A DNA stretch of 64,000 nt from JBHEBG01 sp046557915. Its GTDB lineage: Bacteria > Bacteroidota > Bacteroidia > Flavobacteriales > Flavobacteriaceae. The notes under the pieces are model-generated. The model worked only from the letters and a program-made list of their open reading frames with translations. It had not been told where the DNA came from and did no database searches. The translations under genes were made by a program, and so were the position numbers. Below, one piece after another: positions 1 to 6,021 of this stretch (position 1 is the first letter of the stretch; each line of letters starts with the position of its first letter). Where the stretch lies: positions 992,001-1,056,000 of the forward strand of contig NZ_JBHEBG010000001.1 in assembly GCF_046557915.1 (NCBI RefSeq), given 5' to 3'.

Positions 1-137
1 AAAGGAGAATCCAATATTGTACTTGTCATTTTTGCGGAAATAATAACTCCTTGGACTTTATAAAATTCGTTCTCATTATATTCTGAAAATTGTTTTTCTC
101 CGCATGATGAAAGTAAGTTTAAAAATAAAACAGCTAT
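1..137 (-). pseudogene. Partial lipoprotein gene with apparent frameshift in its signal peptide
   Basis: Reading the minus strand, one frame stays open from about position 142 to the window edge. It encodes a hydrophobic stretch ending in a lipobox (LNLLSSC, Cys codon at 104-102) followed by GEKQFSEYNENEF, a typical lipoprotein N-terminus. No ATG, GTG or TTG starts this frame near the signal peptide. An ATG at 160-158 reads MFRKLLIL and then hits TAG at 136-134. One extra T in the T-run at 138-141 would join MFRKLLI to the lipoprotein frame. I therefore read it as a one-base deletion, either a real inactivation or a sequencing error. The gene continues beyond base 1, so function and length are unknown. 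A site resembling a cassette recombination element lies just upstream. Confidence 0.45.
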
Positions 138-177
138 AAAATCAATAATTTTCTAAACATTTTTAAATCAATTACTT

Positions 178-304
178 ACAACGGTCTCGGCTATGAGTAG
201 TTGCGTGGGTTAGCACTCAACTTTGCAAGTACACACCAAACTGAAAATCCGCGAGGATTTTCAGAAGTAGGCGATAACAAGCAATTACTTATAGCCATTG
301 TTGT
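178..304. repeat. Large imperfect palindrome, attC-like inter-gene element (copy 1)
   Basis: A 127-bp element beginning ACAACGG and ending CCATTGTTGT fills the gap between the Sel1-repeat gene and the partial lipoprotein. Its outer arms 189-207 and 278-296 pair at 16 of 19 positions, with two further G-U pairs. The centre holds a perfect 10-bp hairpin, CTGAAAATCC (241-250) with GGATTTTCAG (255-264). The ends, arm positions and G-U positions match the second element at 1116-1305, although most of the sequence differs. This is what folded single-stranded recombination sites such as integron attC look like. The canonical RYYYAAC/GTTRRRY cores are not matched exactly, so the assignment is by architecture only. 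Confidence 0.55.
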
Positions 305-315
305 AAAACGTTTTT

Positions 316-1095
316 TTATAATTCAGCTTTGTATAGGTTTTCCATATTTTTTAATGGTCTTCCTAATAGTTTTTCTGCTTCTTTTTGTCCGTTTGCTTTT
401 TGGTCAGAAATCAGTTTAGTTTCTAATTCTTGTATTTCTTTTACAATCTGTTGTTGTTGAATGTAAGAGAAGTCCTTTTTAAATTCATTGAATATTAAGA
501 ACCATTGATAGCTTTTAAAAATGTCTTTATCTAATTCTCCACCATCTCTATACATTTGAGCAAGCTGTAATCTAACTGACGTTATGTAACCGCTTTTTGT
601 CAAATTCTCTGGGTTTTCAAGTTTTCCAAGTCGAGTTGCCCATTCCAACATTTTGTCCATATTCTTTTCAACTCCCATTCCTGAATAATAGCAGTTGATA
701 ACATTCCACATACAAGTTCCGTCTCCATTTTCGGCACATTTTAGTCCAAATTCAAATGCTTTTTTATAGTCTTGTTCAACTCCGTCTCCATTTCCGTAAG
801 CCATCATCATTTGATAAAGTCCATCGTTAAATCCTTGCTCAGCAGATTTAGCAAACCACTCAATTCCCTTTTCCGTATTTTGCTCAACACCAGCTCCTGC
901 GCGATAACAATAACCTAAATTATATTGTGCTTCAGCATTTCCTAATTCAGCCGACTTTTTTAGAATCGGGATTGCTTCTTCAAATTTCTGCTGTTCAATT
1001 AATTTTTTTGATTGTTCATTTAATTCGTCAGCAGTTTGTGCGAAAATATTAATGCTGATAAAAGTCAGAATCAGAAATGTTATTTGTTTAGTCAT
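316..1095 (-). CDS. Secreted Sel1-like (TPR-type) repeat protein
   Basis: The protein begins with a signal peptide (hydrophobic core ITFLILTFISINIF, probable cleavage after FAQ) and continues as Sel1-type alpha/alpha repeats. Repeat hallmarks such as AQYNLGYCYRAGAGVEQN, GLYQMMMAYGNGDGVEQD and MWNVINCYYSGMGVEKN are spaced about 36 residues apart over residues 40-160. Sel1 repeats form a solenoid that binds other proteins. A periplasmic scaffold role is likely, but no partner can be named. I start it at the ATG at 1095 rather than the TTG 12 bases upstream, because the ATG gives a standard signal peptide. It sits between two palindromic elements and no neighbour is functionally related, as expected for a gene-cassette-like unit. 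Confidence 0.8.
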   Translation of the reverse strand: MTKQITFLILTFISINIFAQTADELNEQSKKLIEQQKFEEAIPILKKSAELGNAEAQYNLGYCYRAGAGVEQNTEKGIEWFAKSAEQGFNDGLYQMMMAYGNGDGVEQDYKKAFEFGLKCAENGDGTCMWNVINCYYSGMGVEKNMDKMLEWATRLGKLENPENLTKSGYITSVRLQLAQMYRDGGELDKDIFKSYQWFLIFNEFKKDFSYIQQQQIVKEIQELETKLISDQKANGQKEAEKLLGRPLKNMENLYKAEL

Positions 1096-1115
1096 TTGGT
1101 TCTTCAAAATGTTTT

Positions 1116-1305
1116 ACAACGGTCCTGTGTATGAAACGTAGCGTGAAAAAGGCACTAACTTTTCGGATTAACACAGAGCTGAATTTTTATATTTTGTTTT
1201 TAATTTCTCATTATCAAAAGCCAAATTAAAAATTTGGCGGTCTTTGCTGTAAGCGCTAACCTTTTGATTTAGCACTTATTAGCGATGTTTTATACACGTT
1301 GTTGT
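1116..1305. repeat. Large imperfect palindrome, attC-like inter-gene element (copy 2)
   Basis: A 190-bp element beginning ACAACGG and ending CGTTGTTGT fills the gap between the two-helix membrane protein gene and the Sel1 gene. Arms 1127-1144 and 1280-1297 pair at 13 of 18 positions plus two G-U pairs, which fall at the same arm positions (7 and 12) as in the 178-304 copy. The arm sequences differ between copies (GTGTATGAAAC here, GGCTATGAGTAG there) but pairing is kept in both, that is, they covary. The centre has a perfect 8-bp hairpin GCCAAATT/AATTTGGC (1220-1238). The longer central spacer and conserved ends fit a folded recombination site better than a terminator. Confidence 0.55.
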
Positions 1306-1339
1306 AGCACGTTTTTGAGTATTATGTAATTCTGGTAAA

Positions 1340-2161
1340 CTAATCATAATTCACCTTATATGGCTTTTTGTATTGGAATGTATTTTCAAAATGTGTTTCG
1401 GATGTAGAGCCATCATCTTCAAGTAAAAGATATTCGCCATTATTATATTCAAAAATCTTAAAGAAATGACCGATTACCGTTTTTTTAGTAGGATTAAATC
1501 TTATTGTTGAATATTGGATAATAGTATTATGTCTCGTATGAGTTTGTATCATTAGATGTACAAATTGTGTGTAAATGTCAAACTTATATCCTGATTCATT
1601 AGTCAATAATTTAGGAACAATGTCTAATTGAAGGGCAAAAATCACTGCAGATTTCCAACAACTATTCATAATACTCTCATTACCATTAACAATGCTTTTA
1701 GGACATTTATCTAGAACATCTTGACTAAAGATTGCAGTTTCGACATTGTATATTGGGTAATTGGACTTACTAGTAATTATTAATTGAAATTTACCTCCTT
1801 GAACAGGTGCTACATCATATTTTATATATCCATCACCTGAATTTTGCTTTTTGATTTCTTGCTGTAAATCATCTAATTGTTTTTCAGCGTTTTTGGCTTT
1901 ATTTGGTTCACCTAGTTTTAGGTGAAAAAAATAATGATACAATAGTGCTATTAGAATTAAAGCAATTCCAATTATTGGTTCATACTTATTTGGCAAAAAG
2001 AAATCTAATTCTCTTTCTAAAAATACTTCTGCTATTATTTCCCATAAGGGAGTCCCAATCAGACCGAGTCCTCCGAGAATTAAAATGATTGTGATTCTAT
2101 TAATTCCAGATAATCTAAGTTTTTTATAAGTATCAATCCAAAATTCGAATTTATTCTTCAA
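1340..2161 (-). CDS. Hypothetical membrane protein with two N-terminal helices and a coiled coil
   Basis: I do not recognise a family. Residues 23-47 and 60-80 form two hydrophobic segments, the second followed by a short charged coiled-coil stretch (about 85-108, EKQLDDLQQEIKKQ). A soluble, probably beta-rich domain of about 160 residues completes the protein (KYDVAPVQGGKFQLIITSKS, IRFNPTKKT). The most likely layout is two membrane passes with the large domain in the cytoplasm. The start is TTG at 2161; an in-frame stop lies two codons upstream and no ATG is nearby. It is followed on its 3' side by the palindromic element at 1116-1305 and looks like the first unit of a cassette-like run. A role as an effector or sensor anchored to the membrane is possible but not shown. 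Confidence 0.65.
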   Translation of the reverse strand: MKNKFEFWIDTYKKLRLSGINRITIILILGGLGLIGTPLWEIIAEVFLERELDFFLPNKYEPIIGIALILIALLYHYFFHLKLGEPNKAKNAEKQLDDLQQEIKKQNSGDGYIKYDVAPVQGGKFQLIITSKSNYPIYNVETAIFSQDVLDKCPKSIVNGNESIMNSCWKSAVIFALQLDIVPKLLTNESGYKFDIYTQFVHLMIQTHTRHNTIIQYSTIRFNPTKKTVIGHFFKIFEYNNGEYLLLEDDGSTSETHFENTFQYKKPYKVNYD

Positions 2162-2486
2162 ATGTTATGGTGTTTTAAACTTGTTCAAATGTGCTACAAC
2201 AATGGAATATAGTTATTAACTATATCCTGCTTATGTGGTTAATTTAATTACTTAGTATAATAGGTGCCAACTTCCCAATGGGCTTCCTTACCGCAACTGC
2301 TTACAAATTACAGCTTTTTGTTGATTTTTCTTACTACGTTTTTCGAGTTTATTATCCGACTACAAACGTTTACAAACGAAAATAAGCGCTTCCCAACCGA
2401 GTTAAACGTTCATCTGTCTCTATGTTTGCCCTGTCGGAATACGGACTTCCGATAGTATTAACTGTTTAACCTTAAATATTGTAATT
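2162..2486. other. 325-bp non-coding junction between accessory genes and core chromosome
   Basis: No convincing gene is seen. At 2191-2205 the sequence GTGCTACAACAATGG matches, in reverse complement, the outer end of the palindromic elements (TTGTTGTAGCAC at 1299-1310 and CCATTGTTGT at 295-304), so it looks like a half-site at the start of the cassette-like run. Directly next to it is an inverted repeat, ATATAGTT (2208-2215) with AACTATAT (2218-2225). The remainder should include the promoter of the SSB gene that starts at 2487, but no clear TAnnTTTG box stands out. Confidence 0.4.
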
Positions 2487-2819
2487 ATGAACGCACTTAG
2501 AAACAAAGTACAGTTGATTGGAAACCTGGGTAACGATCCGGAAATCATTGATTTGGAAAACGGTGGTAAATTGGCCAAGTTTTCCGTGGCCACCAACGAA
2601 ACCTACAAAAATGCAAAAGGGGAGAAGGTAACCGATACCCAATGGCACAATGTGGTAGTCTGGGGCAAAACGGCAGAAATTGTGGAAAGCTACCTTACTA
2701 AAGGCAGGGAGGTAGCCCTAGAAGGCAAACTTACCAACCGATCTTACGAGACCAAAGAGGGCGAAAAACGGTACATTACCGAAATAAAGTGCAATGAATT
2801 GTTGCTCTTGGGGAAATAA
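2487..2819 (+). CDS. ssb: Short single-stranded DNA-binding protein (SSB)
   Basis: A 110-residue OB-fold SSB. The opening NKVQLIGNLGNDPEI, the core KFSVATNET and TQWHNVVVWGKTAEIVESYL, and GREVALEGKLTNRSYETKEG are family hallmarks. It would coat single-stranded DNA during replication or repair. The protein ends at NELLLLGK, directly after the last OB-fold strand, and lacks the disordered linker and acidic tip (DDxPF-like) through which full-length bacterial SSBs recruit partner proteins. It is therefore probably a second, shorter paralogue and not the main replication SSB. A strong hairpin terminator follows the stop codon, so it is likely transcribed alone. Confidence 0.9.
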   Translation: MNALRNKVQLIGNLGNDPEIIDLENGGKLAKFSVATNETYKNAKGEKVTDTQWHNVVVWGKTAEIVESYLTKGREVALEGKLTNRSYETKEGEKRYITEIKCNELLLLGK

Positions 2820-2840
2820 TTTAAAACACGGATTATCGAT

Positions 2841-2869
2841 AAAGGGGGCGTTTTGCCCCCTTTCTTTTG
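2841..2869 (+). terminator. Rho-independent terminator of ssb
   Basis: The perfect 9-bp inverted repeat AAAGGGGGC (2841-2849) and GCCCCCTTT (2855-2863) with a 5-nt loop is followed by CTTTTGTTG. It lies 21 bases after the ssb stop codon. Confidence 0.85.
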
Positions 2870-2949
2870 TTGTAAGATTTCATTTATATAACTTAAAGCA
2901 ACCTTTTATAGGATAATGGGTCTTATTAAAGAGAAGATAGTTCTAAAAA

Positions 2950-3399
2950 ATGGAAAGGAAGATACATACCGCTAGGTTGCTCGTTATTGCCCTTGGTTGC
3001 TTGCCCTTTGTACTACAGGCACAGGGTAAGGCAGAACACGGTGATTCCTTTACCTATTTTACGGAATTGGCCAAATCCGATGCCGCCTTGGAGCATTCCA
3101 TGCGCCATCTGAATGCCTCCGATGAGATGGACTATTGGGTGGATCAAAAGAATTTTGAAAAAGCGATTAAAAAACAGAGTTATAGTGGGTATGCCACCTA
3201 TTTAGAAGGTAAACGGGATGCCTATTTGCAACACAAACAAGAATGTAATAAACATGGCAGTCATAGTACCTACTATTTTCAGATGGCCGCTTTTTACGTA
3301 AAGTATGGCACACCACGCACCACCTATGTAACATCCTTAACCGATACGGAACTAACAGGTTCGGCCGAGGTTTCTGTAGTGGGTAAAAAACACTTCTAA
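2950..3399 (+). CDS. Hypothetical secreted protein
   Basis: A 149-residue protein with a clear N-terminal signal peptide (basic MERKIHTAR, hydrophobic LLVIALGCLPFVLQ, likely cleavage after AQA/AQ). The mature part is hydrophilic, mostly helical by composition (LAKSDAALEHSMRHLNASDEMDYWVDQKNFEKAIKKQ) and rich in Tyr and His. I do not recognise a domain. It may be periplasmic. It stands alone between the ssb terminator and a convergent small Cys-rich gene. The length and clean signal peptide support a real gene. Confidence 0.65.
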   Translation: MERKIHTARLLVIALGCLPFVLQAQGKAEHGDSFTYFTELAKSDAALEHSMRHLNASDEMDYWVDQKNFEKAIKKQSYSGYATYLEGKRDAYLQHKQECNKHGSHSTYYFQMAAFYVKYGTPRTTYVTSLTDTELTGSAEVSVVGKKHF

Positions 3400-3410
3400 T
3401 AGAAAAATTG

Positions 3411-3605
3411 CTAGGCTACTTTCTGCAAGAGGTCAAAACAAGGACAACGCTTACACCGTTTGCTCTCATTTTTCTCGTATTTTTTGCAACATTTGGTCTT
3501 ACAACCTTGTGGAACCATTTCTTTTAGAATGGCCTTACGTTGTTGGGCAAGGGCTTTTTTAAGCTTTTTGTTTTCTTTCTTTAATGCAGTCTTCTTTTTG
3601 CCCAC
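3411..3605 (-). CDS. Small Lys- and Cys-rich protein, possible zinc-binding
   Basis: A 64-residue protein starting at GTG (3605). The first half is a very basic helix (KKKTALKKENKKLKKALAQQRK) and the second half carries seven cysteines in a CKTKCCKKYEK and CKRCPCF pattern. Such spacing suggests a small zinc ribbon or treble-clef site, and the basic half could bind nucleic acid or membranes. Both are inferences, since I do not recognise the family. It is convergent with the secreted protein at 2950-3399 and lies downstream of the ferritin gene in the same direction with a 67-bp gap. Confidence 0.6.
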   Translation of the reverse strand: MGKKKTALKKENKKLKKALAQQRKAILKEMVPQGCKTKCCKKYEKNESKRCKRCPCFDLLQKVA

Positions 3606-3672
3606 AGGAATTTTGTTAGTGGGTCAAAAATAGTTGTTTTTATTAAATCTAAATAAGATTAAATGTTAAAAC

Positions 3673-4191
3673 TTATACATTTGGATCTGTTGCCGCACTA
3701 TCGGCCGTAATCTGCATTACATCGCGATCAAATAAATAAAGTCCGCCCTTATCATTCCCTATAAGGTTTATTTTATCCAATATCGTGCGTGCCAAGGCCT
3801 CTTCCTCTATTTGTTCGGCTACGTACCACTGCAAGAAGTTATGGGTGGCATAGTCCTTTTCTTCCAAGGTTACATGCACCAGTTCATTGATACTTTTAGA
3901 CACAAAAATTTCATGGTCATATAGCTCTTGGAACATGCTTTGAAAGTTGCCAAAATCGGTCTTGGGGGCCTTTAACTCCGAGATTAGGGCATGTCCGCCA
4001 CGTTCGTTCACATATTTTACCAACTTTAACATGTGTTGGCGTTCTTCATCAGAATGCATATACATAAAACCCGCAATGCCTTCCAGACCTTTAATTTCTG
4101 CCCAAGAGGCCATAGAAAGATATACTTGAGAAGATTCTGCCTCTATACAGATCTGATTGTTGAGTGCTTTTTCTAGTTTCTTAGATAACAT
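3673..4191 (-). CDS. ftnA: Bacterial non-haem ferritin
   Basis: A 172-residue ferritin that stores iron in a 24-subunit cytoplasmic shell after oxidising Fe(II). The ferroxidase ligands line up with the numbering of E. coli FtnA: Glu17, Glu50 and His53 (in DEERQHML), Glu94, Glu126/Gln127 and Glu129/Glu130, with Tyr24 next to the centre. No haem-ligand Met equivalent to Met52 of bacterioferritin is evident, since position 52 is Gln. Length and start fit the family. It is probably monocistronic or precedes the small Cys-rich gene. Confidence 0.95.
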   Translation of the reverse strand: MLSKKLEKALNNQICIEAESSQVYLSMASWAEIKGLEGIAGFMYMHSDEERQHMLKLVKYVNERGGHALISELKAPKTDFGNFQSMFQELYDHEIFVSKSINELVHVTLEEKDYATHNFLQWYVAEQIEEEALARTILDKINLIGNDKGGLYLFDRDVMQITADSAATDPNV

Positions 4192-4266
4192 AGTGTTCTT
4201 TTTAAGATTATAAATTTAAGCATTTACCCGCTAAGAATGTACGATGGCAATAGGTAAAGTCTAGAA

Positions 4267-5112
4267 TTAAAAACGGGCGACTATCCCCATTTGCCCAGGG
4301 GCAAAGCGGAGGTCCCAACTTATTTTTTTGTCTTGCGCATTATACTTTTCGCTATACTTTTTGTCCAGATACCGATCTATGGATTCTACGGTAAAGATAC
4401 TGATGGCAACCCCTAGGGCCACATCGGTAAGCCAGTGTTCCCCATCCCATAGTCTAGAAACGCCCGGCACTAGGCCAACGGTGTAGATACCCGCTTTTAC
4501 CCAGGGATTTTTAAACTGCTTTGCAATAGCGTAGGCATTGGTAAAGGCCAGCATGGTATGCCCCGAAGGAAAGGAATGGAAATCCCTGCTAGCATTGAAC
4601 GGATCAAAAGTATCCTTGGTTTTGCCACTTACAGGGCGCGCCCTTCCGATCAGGGATTTGGTAAGTTGCTGTAGCAAACCGGCAGAAGTGGCAGATGATA
4701 TTAATAATACCCCTGTTCGCCTAAGTTTTTCATTTTTTCCAAAGAGTCCGGTAAGGTATACACCTCCTGTAAACATATAGTTGTACTGCGGACTGCCAAA
4801 GTTGGTACCATAGGTTTTGATGAACTTGGGAATACCCCCACGTTGGTTTCTGGCAAATTCGGAAGTTTCCTCGTCAAAAATATACAGTAACCCTGTGCCC
4901 CCCATAGTGGCACCAAAGATTCCCCAATCTTTTCCCTGCCAATGTAAGGGTCTGGAATAGGAATAACCCACACCTCCAAAAACGTTGCCTATGTCATATT
5001 TGAACAGTTGCCAGGTTGTTGGGGATAGGTTTTCTTGAGCTCTTAAGGAGTTAAAGCAGAGTGTAAGGCATAAGGAAATAATGGCCTTATGGAATATTAA
5101 TTTGTTGGTCAT
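4267..5112 (-). CDS. Exported PAP2-family phosphatase
   Basis: A PAP2 (type 2 phosphatidic acid phosphatase) protein with an N-terminal signal peptide (cleavage near LRAQ, residue 26). The three catalytic motifs are present: KxxxxxxRP (KSLIGRARP), PSGH (FHSFPSGHTMLAF, with the catalytic His) and SRxxxxxHxxxD (SRLWDGEHWLTDV). The family dephosphorylates lipid phosphates such as undecaprenyl pyrophosphate, phosphatidic acid or lipid A phosphates at the outer face of the membrane; the substrate here is not known. An extra N-terminal region of about 90 residues precedes the catalytic core. Its start is 3 bases from the stop of the upstream histone-deacetylase-like gene, so it is probably co-transcribed with that gene and metG. 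Confidence 0.9.
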   Translation of the reverse strand: MTNKLIFHKAIISLCLTLCFNSLRAQENLSPTTWQLFKYDIGNVFGGVGYSYSRPLHWQGKDWGIFGATMGGTGLLYIFDEETSEFARNQRGGIPKFIKTYGTNFGSPQYNYMFTGGVYLTGLFGKNEKLRRTGVLLISSATSAGLLQQLTKSLIGRARPVSGKTKDTFDPFNASRDFHSFPSGHTMLAFTNAYAIAKQFKNPWVKAGIYTVGLVPGVSRLWDGEHWLTDVALGVAISIFTVESIDRYLDKKYSEKYNAQDKKISWDLRFAPGQMGIVARF

Positions 5113-5115
5113 AGG

Positions 5116-6018
5116 TTAAAAATACAATTTTTGGGCTAATCTAAAGGTGTTGGCATGGGCTTCTACAATGGTTTTAATATCCGGGGAATATCCTCCTCCC
5201 ATACTGCATTGTACGGGGATTTGTAGTTTTTTGCAAGTTTCCAGAACAAATAGGTCTCGTTGCATACAACCTGCTATTGTAAGCGAAAGGGTGCCTAGTT
5301 TATCGCTTTCAATAATATCTACACCACATAGGTAAAAGATAAAATCTGGGCGATGGCGTTCTAAAAGCGTGGGCAGAGTTTCCTCCAATATAGTTAGGTA
5401 TTCCGTATTACCGGTACCTTTTTTTAGGGCGATATCCAAGTCCGACTTTTCTTTTTTAAAGGGATAATTGTTGGCGCCGTGCATAGAAAAGGTAAAAACC
5501 GAGGGGTCTTCTTTAAAAATCTGAGCAGTTCCGTTTCCTTGATGCACGTCTAAATCCAGGATGAGGATTTTTTTTGCCAATCCTTGGGCCTGAAGATATC
5601 TGGCACCAATGGCCTGATCGTTGAGCATGCAAAAAGCTTCCCCACGGCCTGTATAGGCATGGTGGGTACCCCCGGCAATATTCATGGCTATGCCGGTTTC
5701 CAAAGCAAAATGACAGCCTTTCATGGTGCCATCCGCAATGATTCGCTCTCGTTCTACAAGGTCTTCCGTTAGGGGAAAGCCTATTTTACGTGCTTCCTTG
5801 GGAGGAATTTTTATGTTGAGGAGGTCGTAGAAATATTCGGGTTCATGGACCGCAACAATATATTTATCGTTGGGTATTTCGGGTTCAAAGAAGTTATCTT
5901 CGGTACAGGTGCCTTCATGCATCAACTGTTGTGGCAAAAGTTCATATTTTATCATCGGAAACCGATGTCCTTCCGGCAGTGGATGGTTGTAGATAGGGTG
6001 GTAAGCTATTTTGAGCAT
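5116..6018 (-). CDS. Histone deacetylase family protein
   Basis: A 300-residue arginase/deacetylase-fold enzyme of the histone deacetylase superfamily (class IV-like bacterial subgroup). Visible motifs are GGTHHAY, with the charge-relay His pair; DLDVHQGNGT, the zinc-binding Asp and His; FTFSMHGANNYPF; and CSMGGGYSP near the end. Zn-dependent removal of acetyl groups from lysine or polyamine-like amides is expected. Bacterial members include acetylpolyamine and acetoin-utilisation proteins, so the substrate is open. It lies between metG and the PAP2 gene with 3-base gaps on both sides, which suggests one transcript. Confidence 0.9.
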   Translation of the reverse strand: MLKIAYHPIYNHPLPEGHRFPMIKYELLPQQLMHEGTCTEDNFFEPEIPNDKYIVAVHEPEYFYDLLNIKIPPKEARKIGFPLTEDLVERERIIADGTMKGCHFALETGIAMNIAGGTHHAYTGRGEAFCMLNDQAIGARYLQAQGLAKKILILDLDVHQGNGTAQIFKEDPSVFTFSMHGANNYPFKKEKSDLDIALKKGTGNTEYLTILEETLPTLLERHRPDFIFYLCGVDIIESDKLGTLSLTIAGCMQRDLFVLETCKKLQIPVQCSMGGGYSPDIKTIVEAHANTFRLAQKLYF

Positions 6019-6021
6019 GTA

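Noticed and set aside
2264..2455. 63-residue plus-strand frame rich in hydrophobic residues
   Set aside because: Codon use unlike neighbours and no homologue recognised; it lies in the ssb upstream region.
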